DNA of 64,000 nt from Diatrype stigma (lineage: Eukaryota; Ascomycota; Sordariomycetes; Xylariales; Diatrypaceae). The notes below the pieces were generated by a model. The model was not told where the DNA came from. It did no database searches and worked only from the letters and a program-made list of their open reading frames with translations. The position numbers and the translations under genes are program-made. The DNA is taken from positions 62,001 to 126,000 of the forward strand of contig JAKJXP020000114.1 in assembly GCA_022225965.2 (NCBI GenBank), in the 5' to 3' direction. This document shows positions 36,969 to 48,050 of the stretch, one piece after another. The stretch's first letter is position 1, and each line of letters begins with the position of its first letter.

Positions 36969-37930
36969 CTAGGTGAAGGTCAGATGTATAATTATAATTA
37001 GGGTTGTTTGCAGTGACGGTGTCCGGGCAGGCAATGTCTTATATCGGGATAACAACACAAGATCGTGAGCTGGTATCTGTTGTAGCTACTATGAAGTAAT
37101 TATGTATTGTACGTACTTCGTAATTCGTAATGATTGCACAGGGAACCCCTGAGCACTCTGGCACTCTAAGCGCGACTAAGCAATGACCACGTCGGTCCAG
37201 GGTTTACGCAGGCAGTACGTACTCCGTCCCTGTAAGGATGAGCCCGTTTACCCGTCTGCCCGTACCCAGGATCTGGAATGACAAGGGTGGCACAAGCGTC
37301 ATTCCTTTCCGCTATCCGATTAATGACGTTGATCATAGCCAACTGTCGCTCACAGCTGCACATACTATGTACTACATACCACATACATACTACTGTATGT
37401 ACATACTACCGTAGCAGCTGCACACGCCTAGCTGCACGCTCAGCTTGTTTTCTCCCACCCTGCCACTCTAAAGTAGCTAAAGTAGCTAAAGTAGCTGCAC
37501 TTACGCACTTGCTCAAGTAATGGCATCACCATGGCCATAGGCAAGGCAGGCGTTAGGTTGAGAATAACTTGACTAGGTTCTATCTATAACCGGATTCTTC
37601 ACTCTCTCTTGTTCAGTCCCTCAACTTCTCCAACCTACTTCCTACCTATAAGATTTCTATTGTTCTCTTCCTTGGCCACTTAAGCTTCAACCCCTTCCTA
37701 TCATTACAGCTGCTATACGTGGCGTGGCATACATTCAAGTAGTCCAACCAGGTTGCAACACGTCTAGTATATACCATTCGTTGCATCTTTACCTATAATC
37801 AATGGTCTGGCACCTAAACCCATTACTTCGACTCCTCTCCGTGCCCTAGATTTTCACTTGTACTTGAACCTTTGATTCATCTCCTAAGTTGGTACCGGCG
37901 TAGACGAATCCTCTAGCGCAAGCTCCAACA
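36969..37930. promoter_or_regulatory. Shared upstream region of phosphoesterase and TMEM16 genes
   Basis: 962-base divergent region with AAAGTAGCT repeats at about 37471-37497 and pyrimidine-rich CT stretches at 37600-37700 typical of fungal promoters close to the + strand start. No gene is seen. Confidence 0.5.
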
Positions 37931-40552
37931 ATGACGAGCCTGCGAAGTCTATACGCCAAAGACGGCGATCGGCCGGAGTTCAAAACAAATATGAAGTGAG
38001 CAGCAGCGCGCAATTCCATTCGTCGAGAACCTCGGGAACCTTCAGCTTACCCATGCTTTGCTCAGCGTCGATTATGTTATCCACTACAAGATCCCATCGG
38101 AGAGCCGCGCCGAGGCCGAAGCCAACTTCACCGAGCTGATCGAAGCCTTGACCAAGGTCGGTCTCGCAACCGAAGTACGGAACGGAAACGACTCGTCCCT
38201 CCTCATCTTCGTCAAAGTAGCTTCCGAGAGATACTTAGCTACGCAGATCTACCGCGAACGGGTTCAAGATTGGTTATACGGCGTGCGCACTACCTCGCCG
38301 GAAAAGGACGTCAGTAAGGCATTCCGGGACGAGCCTGTAACCGATGCCGAGAGGTTACGGCTGGTATATCTGCTCGTAACGAAACCCAAGAACGAGGGAG
38401 GTGCTGGTATTACCCCGAAGGTCGGCCAATGGAAACATGTGGCCTCCATCTTCCCCCTCCATAACCATGCTTTTAATAGGCAGTGGATCAAGCAGTGGAG
38501 CTCGAAATACGTTCTGGACGAGAAGGATCTGCATCAGATCCGGGATAAATTTGGGGAGAGCGTGGCTTTCTACTTCGCCTTTATGCAATCCTACTTCTCC
38601 TTCCTTTTGGTCCATGCTGCATTTGGTTTCGGGACCTGGATCATTGTCGGCCAATATTCGTGGTTATACGCTTTTGGGAACTCGCTATGGACTATCGTCT
38701 TCTTCGAGTGGTGGAAGAAGAAGGAAGTCGACCTTGCCGTTCAGTGGGGTGTTCGAGGCGTGTCACGGATCCAGCACCCGCGAACCCAGTTCAAGTGGGA
38801 CCATGAAGCGGCAGATCCCGTCACTGGAGAACCTGTCAAGGTCTACTCCCCGACGAAGAGGCTCAAGACCCAGTTGCTTCAGATCCCTTTCGCTCTCGCC
38901 TGCTTTCTGATCCTTGGCGCCGTCTTCCTCTTCTGCTTCTCTATCGAGATCTTCCTCTCGGAAGTTTATAACGGACCCTTAAAAACATATCTGGTATGAC
39001 GTCCTGAGCCCCCTGGTTCTCCCCAGGTTGTCCTAAGTGTTATTTGGCTAACAACCCGAAGGTGTTCACCCCGACGATCATCTTAACTGGCGCCCTTCCA
39101 GTATTGTCCACTATACTGGGCAACTTTGCGGAGAAACTGACTGATGCTGAAAACTACCGAACGAACGATGGTGAGTAAATGAAATCCGGTGATTCGCGAG
39201 TACCAGGTGCTGACCATGCTGCTAGCTCATCATGCTGCATTGGTGCAGAAGCTCTTCTTCATCAATTTCATTACGTCGTATATTCCGCTCTTCCTCACGG
39301 CTTTTGTTTACATGCCGTTCGGAAATATCCTGGTACCTTATTTGGATATTTTCAGGATCACGGCCGAGAAATTCTCCAGCGAAAATGCCATCACTACCGA
39401 GAGCTTCCAAATCAACCCTGATCGTTTGAAGAAGCAGACCATATACTTTACCGTGACAGCTCAAATCGTCAATCTTGCCCTCGAGCTTATCGTGCCCTAT
39501 GTGAAGCGTCAGGCTTTCAAGGAGGTTGAGAAGGTACAGTCGAAGATAACCCAGAAGGAGGCTAATGGCAAAGCCTCTATTGGCGATGTCCCCGAAGAGC
39601 ACGCCTTTCTCGAAAGGGTTCGCAACGAGGCTGAGCTCGATATATATGATGTCACCACAGATTACAGGGAGATGATAGTCCAATTCGGTGAGTTCTAGTC
39701 TACGCCAAACTAAGACAGTTGATGCTAACTCTATACTCAGGATACCTTTCGCTATTCTCAGTCGCTTGGCCGTTGACACCTGTCTCCTTCTTAATCAACA
39801 ACTGGGTCGAAATGCGATCCGACGCGATGAAGATCGCCGTAAGCAGCCAACGGCCCATTCCCTGGAGAGCTGATTCTATCGGCCCGTGGCTAAACGCACT
39901 TGGATTCCTGTCTTGGCTTGGAAGCATCGTCAGCTCGGCCATCGTCTTCCTGTTTAATAGTGACACACATGGGCCTTGTGGTGAGCCCTGGAACATATCA
40001 GCATGGGGACTTCTCTTCAGCATCTTCTGTGCGGAACAGATCTTCCTTGGAACTCAGTACGCCGTACGCTATATCCTGGGCCAGATTGACAGCCCCGGTT
40101 TGCAGAAGGAGAGAGCGCACCGATTCTCCATGAGAAAGCAACTCCTTGAGGAAAGTCTCGGACCTGAGGCTACGGAGAGATTGGTTCCCCCGACCGTTCA
40201 GTATGGTGAGAAGATCACGAGAGAAGCGCTAGAGAACGAAGCTCGGCGGATGTCCGTCAGCGGAGCTATCGGAAGCCCTGAACATGCGTAAGTCGTCTAT
40301 GTTGATCATCTGTGTCATAACCACATGCTCATTCATCAACTTAGGTTCTGGCAAAGACAGCAGGGCTTGGACGAGACCGTACAGGTTGGCAGGAAGCTGA
40401 TCTCTCAGGTGAGTTGTGACGGGTGCTTCAACATTCTTCAACCCCTTCTTCAACATGTTGGACTTCGAAGAAACAGGGAATGATCTCAATATAACTGGAC
40501 TATGGCTAACATGTATTAGACTGCTTCAGGAAACCAAACCTCGAAGAACTAG
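37931..40552 (+). CDS. IST2: Anoctamin / TMEM16 family protein (Ist2-like)
   Basis: TMEM16 proteins are calcium-regulated lipid scramblases or ion channels; yeast Ist2 tethers ER to plasma membrane, and fungal homologues are structural models for scrambling. Exons 37931-37995, 38066-38993, 39062-39170, 39226-39687, 39741-40287, 40345-40408 and 40520-40552 give 735 residues, close to the well-studied fungal TMEM16s. An N-terminal cytosolic domain (VDYVIHYKIPSESRAEAEAN) precedes about ten hydrophobic segments. Family landmarks include KFGESVAFYFAFMQSYF, NSLWTIVFFEWWKKKEVDLA, KLFFINFITSYIPLFLTAF and the calcium-site helix motifs NALGFLSWLGSIVSS and FCAEQIFLGTQYAVRYI. It lacks the long lipid-binding tail of yeast Ist2, ending shortly after the last helix in a Lys/Asn peptide. 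Six introns all use GTGAGT/GTAAGT/GTATGA-type donors. Scramblase activity is inferred from the family. Confidence 0.93.
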
Positions 40553-41380
40553 GCGTCTCGTTTGGGCATAGCCTAGAGGACTGCCTTAGAAGGGGCAGTC
40601 ATAGGAACCATCATATCAATGGTGATGGGAATGGTGATGGGTCTGGTTCTAAAAGCGTGAAGACGTTAGGCGTTTTTTATTACTAAGGTAGAGAGGAACT
40701 ACCTTTCGCCATGTTACCTTCCCTATGTTTTTCCGGAGGAACTGAAGTGCAAATTGTGTTATTTCTTGGTAGTGCTGACGGATCCATATTCAATCCCAGT
40801 CATGCGTTGCTGTCAAGTCTTCTCACTTTATGCTAGACTAACAATTGTGCTATATGGTGCAAGAATGAGCTAACGCGTGACGTTGCCCGAGTCCTCACAT
40901 TATTCGTTCTTCCTGCCACGGCGGTTGCTCCGCCCTTTGATACCTAGAGTGACGAACCTGCGACCTCTCATCCCCTATTATCTTGGAACCCCTTAGCTAG
41001 GATCCGATCGTGTCGTCGAGGCCAAGCCATATCGTTCGTAACGAAGACTGTTCACTTGTCAGCTATAGAGGTCCCTAGTTGTTTTCATCGAACTCCTGGA
41101 TGCGTTGGCTATGTAAATAGGTACTTACCAATGATCATGTTGCTTAGGAGTATTCCTGCTACAGGCTTTGGTGTCTTCCCGTAGGAAGGTGGTGGAGATA
41201 GTCTGTGATACAGGAAGCACAGGGGAAATTCAACACGGCGATAGAAGATTATATCCGAGGCTTGTTAAGGCTTTAAAGGTCAGTTGGATTGACTCTGGTG
41301 AACTTGGAATTATGCTTGCACGAATATTTCTCAATCTCATGCTGGCCGACAGTGTCTTCGGCGCAGGAAGAGATCATACA
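40553..41380. other. Convergent intergenic region, TMEM16 gene to Zn2Cys6 gene
   Basis: 828 bases expected to hold two 3' UTRs; a GGTGATGGG repeat occurs at about 40620-40645. A further C-terminal exon of the Zn2Cys6 gene here cannot be excluded, but none was recognised. Confidence 0.45.
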
Positions 41381-42202
41381 TTAGGTGGATCTTCCCCGTG
41401 GCTGAGGATGGTCCGGCCCATTGATGGGGTGGAATATAGTGTCCGGGGAGTCTGGGTCCTGAACCAGATAGTATTGTGTGCTTGGATCTTCACCCAGCCC
41501 TGGCCAAATCTCGGGAACGGGAAACCCTGATGGTGGTGGTGGTGGTGGTGGTGGTGGTGGTGTCGCTTCCAATGGCGGGCCTAAGCGGGATTGTGCTGGC
41601 ACCGGCCACAAGAGATTATAACTAGGTCCTTCTTGTCAGCATAGCTCCCACGGTTGGTTGAGCAATACGGCCGGTCATCCAGACTTACAGCGAAGAATGG
41701 AGCCGCATTGTAGGCTGCGTATATTGGGGGTTCGGTCCTACGGTGGTGGTAGTCATAGGTTCTGATCCGTGGCAGGAGGAGTTATGGTCACTCGGTGGTG
41801 TCGCCGGGTGTTGCTCGAGGCCTTGGAGAACCCCCGCTGGCGATGGGGATGACGACCTGCTTTTCTTGATCGACTGGAACTCCGGGCTGGTCTGAGGTGG
41901 CAAACTCGACGTGGAAGATCTTGTGCTGAGGTCATTCTTATTTGCAGACCTGCCCCTGTCGAGCCGTGGTCTTCCCATTTCACTCCTACTGGATATCCAA
42001 CCAGCTGGTATGAGTATCGGTATCGACTGACATAGGAGAATCGAACAACGGGTACAGTAGAGAGAGAGGGAATGACGTACGGACTAAATTGACAAGCCCG
42101 GCCTTTCTGTCGACAACTTCTGCATGCGCCTGGGCCGTCGGACTGACACTTCGCCTTGAGCTTATGGCAAGCGTCACAGGCGCTTCGCAGAACGACCCCC
42201 AT
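41381..42202 (-). CDS. Short Zn(II)2Cys6 DNA-binding protein
   Basis: Exons (minus): 42202-42081, 41985-41689 and 41621-41381, 219 residues. Residues 9-37 form a fungal binuclear zinc cluster: CX2CX6CX7CX2CX6C (C9, C12, C19, C27, C30, C37) in RSACDACHKLKAKC and ACRSCRQKGRAC. Next come a basic MGRPRLDRGR stretch like the post-cluster linkers of such factors, then Ser/Pro/Thr-rich disorder and a run of ten Pro encoded by a (GGT)n tract on the + strand. There is no fungal-specific transcription factor (MHR) domain, so this is either a short regulator or a gene whose C-terminal exons I failed to see. Splices GTACGT and GTAAGT are good. Target genes cannot be inferred from neighbours. Confidence 0.78.
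41531..41562. repeat. (GGT)n microsatellite coding for poly-Pro on the minus strand
   Basis: About ten GGT triplets inside exon 3 of the Zn2Cys6 gene; read on the minus strand they give consecutive proline codons. Confidence 0.9.
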
Positions 42203-43993
42203 CTTGATATATATGTTAGGCAGCCCAGATCGCGATTCAGACGATAATCTACCTAGCCAGACACTTGCATTAGTATGGGCCACGCCGCAGGGACGCTGTA
42301 ACAAAGCAGCGCTGATCTAAGATGCCCGATCCCAAATAAGGTCGTAGGGAAGGACATAAAGGAAGCGCCTAGGTGGCACAATACGATCTCGAGGAACAAA
42401 AGCCACGCGACGGCGCAGTCCAACATCGAACTAACGGAACGTCTTTCTCAGCCCTATAGCCAACACCAGCAACTAGGGGGGGTGGCTGTGAGATCCACAA
42501 ACATCGATCAACCCCTCCTCCCCTTCTGTCGACTACCAGTAGGTGTACGGCACTTTGATCTTATAGTTTATATTTGTTCCTAACGAACTAAGGGGCCATA
42601 GGCTAGAAACGATGATGGGTGGCAAATGAACAACAATAGCGATGGCCCCCCACCCCCCCTTTTATCTCGCTTTATACCTGGAACATCATCACGACCCATA
42701 ACAACGCTCGTTCATAGATTCAAGATAGTGGCCGTTTTCCTATGTGGCCTCGCAAAGTCTTTCCTTCAAAAATCGATGACATCTCAAAGATTGGGGCGTT
42801 TTGCCCCATATACCCACGTACCGTAGTATTGCGCGCTTCTCATATACGAGGGATGCATAAGCCGTCCTTTTTTTTATCTTGTTACATCGAACCGGTTCCA
42901 CAGGGTGGATGGGCAAGGAACTAGTTAGATCGTATAGGGAAACAGTGCCATCGCAGGTGTTGATCTGTACGTGCTGCTTCATGAGTACCCAAGTTGTAGG
43001 TGGCTTAGGGACCGAATATAATGTCTTCATCCCAGCACTATATACAACGACAGTACTAATTGCATCACTACTCCTATCTTATGTGCGATTCGTATCCTGT
43101 CCCAACACGCTCCATCGTCCTCCTTCCACCTCGTGAGGAATCGGTAGCGTCCGTATAAATACTGGAAACACACGAGGGTCGAAGGAAGCCTAGCGGCCAT
43201 CTAAAATAAAACCATGACCTTGCGTGAAAGGGTAATACTATTAGAGCTCACTCTCCCAGGGATTTTGGAAGTTGGGCTATTTGCCGCTTCCAAGGCGGAA
43301 AAAGTATCACTGGTCTTTTTTTTTGGGGTGGCTATGGTCATCATGAGAGTTCGTTATTCTGATAAACTCTTTTTTCAGGTGGATTTGGTGATTCCTCATA
43401 TCGAATATGTTACGGATATAACTTCTATCATCTTCACCTCCGCATAAGACAGAGCGTGCCACAAATCCTCGGCACCGAAGCTCTTGATGATGTACACGTA
43501 AAGGTTCGCCAGTCGGCTGCATGATTCCGGATAGAATGTGAGGGTTGCGGCTACATGGAACCGTTATCAGCCTCGCTTCCACGAGATCGAATAACACACA
43601 GCGCATCTAGGACACTTGGTGGGTATCAAGGAGCTACCTTCAGATGATCATCGTATGGGGCTTCAGGAAAGAAAGTATATGTCTTCACACATGTATATAA
43701 GCTGACGCTGTGTCCATTGGTTCTCGTTTGATAACCACAAGATATGGAATCCAGGGCATAATATCAGAGCTCGGTGAGGCTAACCATATTCACGGGCAGC
43801 CCTTTAGATTTTCTAGTCGACAATTGTTTATGCAATGAGCTCCCCTGCAGACTCTAAACAGCATTTAAAACTCTCTTATGCCAGGCTGTAGCCCCTTGTA
43901 GCTTGTATGACACAAACACCGCTTTCATTTTATATCAGCATTGCTCCCTAGCTTCTCATGAAATTCGGACTCATTAAAATAGCATAGTTTTCT
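42203..43993. other. Intergenic region upstream of the Zn2Cys6 gene
   Basis: 1.8 kb. It contains the Zn2Cys6 promoter and a minus-strand open segment at 43396-43571 (about 54 codons, including LYVYIIKSFGAEDLWHALSY) that reads like a coding exon but has no start, no good donor and no family I recognise. It may belong with the broken frame at 43994-44500. Confidence 0.4.
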
Positions 43994-44500
43994 TTAATCA
44001 AGACCAACAATACTGTCTCTGGAGTGACTCGAACAAGGACCGAGATCGGTCTCTCCCCATGGTCGGAGAGAGATGGCATGAAGGAACCTCGACGCTTTCA
44101 GAACGTCTACAGGAAGAGGAGAGGCCACGACCCCTGAAGGGGTGTAATTAGATAGGTGTCCAGAAAGCAAACCATAGGGTAGCTTCGTATAGGTATTGGC
44201 TAAGGGAATGCTTACCATCAGCACGAAATCTCTTTTCAGCCCTTTCTACCCCTGTATCTTCGCTTCGGCCTTCTGTTCGTCATCACATAGGTATGACTCA
44301 CAAGACACTCGAAAACTACCCCCATGGTCTACAAATACACTCAGCAGGTCATCACCAAAATGGCTAGATGATCTGAACACATCTGCCATAGCAAACAAGG
44401 AACATGTTGAGCCGACTGCGCTTTGGAATGGATGGATGGGCCATTCATTTGACCTCTCTGGTAGATATTGACTACTATGCATACCTGCCCCTTGTCCCAC
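43994..44500 (-). pseudogene. Unrecognised coding-like frame broken by one amber codon
   Basis: On the minus strand a single frame stays open for 168 codons except for one TAG at 44248-44246, ending at TAA 43996-43994. Upstream of the TAG it encodes FAMADVFRSSSHFGDDLLS and ESYLCDDEQKAEAKIQ; downstream it encodes FVLMVSIPLANTYTKLPYG and VLKASRFLHAISLRPWGETD. Amino-acid composition is protein-like (Leu, Ser, Val, Asp; no runs), unlike the random short frames nearby. I do not recognise a family. It could be a pseudogene with a nonsense mutation, exons of a gene whose other parts I cannot place, or chance. A 16-base GT..AG stretch after the TAG (44215-44200) is too short to be an intron. Confidence 0.35.
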
Positions 44501-44843
44501 CGACCCTCTATCTAGACTTGCACGTATGTTTGTATTCTATACCTAGGTACCCAATGAACCGTGAGCCGCCCGTGGCCATCTGAGAACACTCATGACAATA
44601 TATTCCCAACTCATCTTTCTCTCGTTTGCCGCCTGTATACTCTAATCCGCACACCCGTTCCTTCACTCAGACATAAACGTCATGTATCACACCCATTAGC
44701 CCAGCCCGGCCCGGCCTCGCCCATTACTCATCTAACACGCATTACTTCGCAAAGCCAGCGCAAGGCTGCTCCCTCCGCCCCGCCGCAGTTTCGCAAGGGA
44801 TCGAAGCGGCGCTTTCCTCTGTACGTTTGACGTGCCCCCGTTT
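44501..44843. other. Intergenic region downstream of the MAK32-like gene
   Basis: 343 bases; likely the 3' UTR of the MAK32-like gene. No gene is seen. Confidence 0.45.
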
Positions 44844-46743
44844 TCAGCTAAAAGCGAGCCGCGTCTTGAGCTCCTCGAACCGATCGTCGACGCGGACGCC
44901 GTTCCAGGTCTCGCGGCCCTCCGCGTCGTGACCCAGGATGGGCACGCCGACCTGCTCGATGGCCAGGCTGGCCGCGACGGTGGCCCAGGCGGCGGCCTCC
45001 TCGAGGCTCTTGCCCCGCGCGAGCGCGACCGCCAGAGCTCCGAGGAACGTGTTCCCGCCACCCGTGGGGTCAACGACCTTCTTGTTGCGGCGTTGACCCT
45101 TGTTGTTATTTCCGTCTTGCCCCGTATTTTCCGTCTTGTCCGCCCCTTTATCGATGACAGCACCGCCCTCCTCATCATCATCGCCCTCGTCCTCGCCTTC
45201 GCCTTCGCCTTCACCCTCGCCCTTGCCCTCATCTTCGACCCCGACCTCGGCCTCGACCTCGCCCGCATCCCCGTCTTCGTCTTCATCCTCGGGTTGGCGC
45301 TGGTGGTACGCCGGGATCCAGCGCTCGACGCCCGGATCGACCTCGATCTCCTCGCGCGCGACGGCGCCCGTCTCGGGATCCTGCAGGAGCCCGGCGAACA
45401 GAGCGAACATGTCGGTATCAGGCTGCAGGCCGCCGTGCAGGAGGGCGGACGGCTTCTTGGGCTTGGGCGGCGGCGGCTGCTGCTGCTGCTGCTGCTTGCT
45501 ACCACCGCCTATCACCTTGCGCTTGCGACCCCCGTTGCGCGCCAGGTAGCAGCCCTTCTCGCCGGCGCGGACGACGAGCGCGAAGGACTGCAGGGGCATG
45601 GAGCCGAGCAGCTGCTCGCAGGCGCGCTCGACGGCGCGGGTGCTGATCTCGCCCGTCTCGGGGTCGAGCCCGTCGTCGCCCATGAAGCCGGCGAGCTCCG
45701 AGTGGTTCGGGCTGCAGATGTCGACGAGCGGCAGGGTGTTGGTGCAGTTGAGCAGCTCGTCGGGCGTGCAGAGGTCCGGCACGGGCTCCCAGACGAACAC
45801 CGGCCTCGGCAGGTGCAGGCCGTGGCCGTCCGGGCCGGAGAGCCCGTGCCGGCGCGCCTTGATCTCCGTCACGAGCTCGCGGCACCGCGTCGGCGAGCAG
45901 ATGAGGTGGAAGGACCGCGCCGCCAGCAGCGCCGGCGTCAGGTCCGCCGCCGTCAGCCGCCGCTTGGGCGTCACGTACCGGAACGCCCGGTGCTGGTGCT
46001 CGTCGTAGCCGTTCCAGCCGCGCGTGGTCAGGCGCTCGGGCGTCTCCCGCAGCAGCACCGACGTATCCCACGAGGCGATGAGCGCATCCAGCTCTGGCGG
46101 GAAATCGGAGCCTTTGTCGACGATCCAGCCTACGGACCGCGAGAGCGGTGGGGCGGAGAGTAGGCGGGCTCCGAGGGCCGAGTAGGTCCCGGCGCCGCCG
46201 ACGATGTCCTTCACCGGCGGTGTTGGCGGCAAATATTCAATCTCATCTGGAGGAGTTTGTCAGTAATCAACTTCCCGAACGAGTTTTATAGTTCATCGTT
46301 CTGTGGATTTATTTTGCTATCTCTTTCCACTGCCTTCCGCCTCACTTGAGGATGGCTAGCTAACAAAACAGGTCTTAGGATCTCGGACTATACCGCTAGT
46401 GCTGACATGTTGTGCATAGTTGGTTGGTTTCTTCGGTCGATCCTAGCCTGAGTTACTCGCATAGAGGAGCTGAAAAGCAAAGCCGGAGGGGTATTCTGAA
46501 CAGAGATTAGGTATAAGTATATATAAGCCGACTCTTACCAATTATAAACATGCCCAGCGTAACGAAATCGATGCTGCCAGGCTCATCGTGCTCAGCAGTG
46601 GTCTTCGCATCGTTCACCGCGTTCACCTTGGTGTCTGATTTGGGCTCGTCCAGGGCATCCATGGCCTCCCTCGAGCTTTGAAACGTAGAAACGTTGAAGT
46701 TGGCTTCATGTATGGCCGGAATTTCAAGGGCCGCTTCGAACAT
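44844..46743 (-). CDS. MAK32: MAK32-like PfkB-family carbohydrate kinase protein
   Basis: PfkB proteins phosphorylate sugars or nucleosides. Mak32, named from yeast killer-virus maintenance, is a divergent member of unknown substrate. Exons (minus): 46743-46539 and 46246-44844, 535 residues; the GTAAGA intron splits an Asp codon. Seen: FVTLGMFIIDEIEYLPPTPP, the Gly-rich GGAGTYSALGARL loop, VDKGSDFPPELDALIASW, LVDICSPNHSELAGFMG, and the C-terminal VDPTGGGNTFLGALAVAL (D461-N467), which is PfkB signature 2. The normal signature ends GAGD, with the Asp as catalytic base; here it ends GGGN. Between about residues 300 and 440 is a long low-complexity insert: poly-Gln, Pro/Lys, then a Glu/Gly/Asp tract. 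The ATG at 46743 is the first in frame; a shorter start at the Met of MDALDEP is possible. Confidence 0.86.
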
Positions 46744-47859
46744 ACATAGATGTGATCTAGACCGCCCCTTGACAAAAAGCACGGGATTATGCACGTAGGA
46801 CAAAAGCAGTCTAACGTGACTAATCCTTGACCTGCGGTGCGATAGGGGGGCTTGTCGGCAACGAATGGATAGGCTCGGGCTTATTTATGTGCCAGAGGGC
46901 TTGGGTAGGCAATGTATATGAATGGTAGACAGATAGACCAGATCAGACCAGACGGAACAGCCAGACAACCACACAGCCAGACAGACAGACAGCCAGCCAG
47001 ACAGCCAGCCAGACAGCACAGCAATCGGGATCAGGAATCAGGGCAGACAAGCTGAGACAAGGCTGCAATATGCAGGTGTTGTAGCACACCTATTCATCTG
47101 TACATGCAGCCTCGCTTGAAGACGGCAGGTAGAAAAGATCTGCCTGCAGGTGGCCCTCCGACTCTCGGACTTTGAGGTCGTTCTGATTCGGAGCCGGATT
47201 TATGATTGATGGCAGCAACTCCTACCTAGAAGCTTCGGCAGCTATAGCAGCAGGAGGAGGTAGGACTGACTGTATGGAAGACTGTAAGCTGTAAACTGCG
47301 ATCTGTAGATCAGAATGCGTCTGAAACACATGTAAACAACAACGAACGATGAAGCAGGATATAAAGTTTGGGGGAGCTTTAGGGAGTTTTGGGACCCGAC
47401 TAAGTGGGTGCCCGATAGTTCCATATATATATATATTTATATATATATATATATATTTACCTGGTATTATATATACCTACTTAAGTAGGTACTGTATATA
47501 TGTATGTATAGGAGCATGTTCTATAGCTGGACAGCGCCCCTACATCGGTCTCTGCACCCAATGCTCGGAATTCAAGATTTTACAGGATTCACTCATGTGT
47601 GTGTTGTTGCGATGTATGCGTACGGCATGTAATATCCAAAATCCCATGCACTGGAGTGGACCCGCCCCAAAGTCATTCGTTAGGGAGACCGTTAAGGCGT
47701 CAAGTAGGGTCGTAGGGTCGTAGGGTCGTAACCGATCCATACCTACATACACAGGTACTGCTTGATCGGCTATAGGGTCCTTTGTTACCGACCAAGCCTA
47801 AGTCTTTTAGGCATTAATTGTATATATAGAGTTAATGCAAGGCAGGGATTTGAATTAAA
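46744..47859. other. Intergenic region between the MAK32-like gene and the LTR element
   Basis: 1.1 kb with a CAGACAGC/CAGCCAGC microsatellite at 46965-47020, TA repeats at 47420-47480 and a GGGTCGTA triplication at 47707-47731. It grows AT-rich toward the transposon. No gene is seen. Confidence 0.5.
46965..47020. repeat. CAGACAGC/CAGCCAGC microsatellite
   Basis: Interleaved CAGACAG and CCAGCCAG units upstream of the MAK32-like gene. Confidence 0.85.
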
Positions 47860-47864
47860 ACTTC

Positions 47865-48050
47865 TATGGATCCGGGCATTCCCCATAATGCCAAGGATCG
47901 GAAAATCGGAATATAAAATTCTAGCAACTTAAAGCGTATAATTATAATTAGCTTCAATTTAATAACTAATCCGGACCTTTAATATAATCCTAAATAAATT
48001 ATTAATAGCAATAATTCCTTAAGAATTTAAAAAACCGGGCGTAAAAGCAT
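47865..48050 (+). repeat. Left LTR, 186 bases
   Basis: Matches 53222-53407 along its whole length without an obvious indel; differences are almost all transitions. It starts TATGGATCCGGGCATT and ends CGTAAAAGCAT. Confidence 0.88.

Noticed and set aside
39171..39200. Alternative 30-base intron in the TMEM16 gene keeping residues EYQVLTMLLA
   Set aside because: Too short for a fungal intron; the 55-base alternative ending at 39225 restores the family-like sequence AALVQKLFFINF.
44200..44215. GTAAGC..TTAG segment as an intron in the unknown minus-strand frame
   Set aside because: Only 16 bases, below any workable intron length; the frame is open through it anyway.
44832..46163. 443-codon + strand open frame
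   Set aside because: Antisense shadow of the MAK32-like exon, which carries the PfkB motifs on the minus strand.
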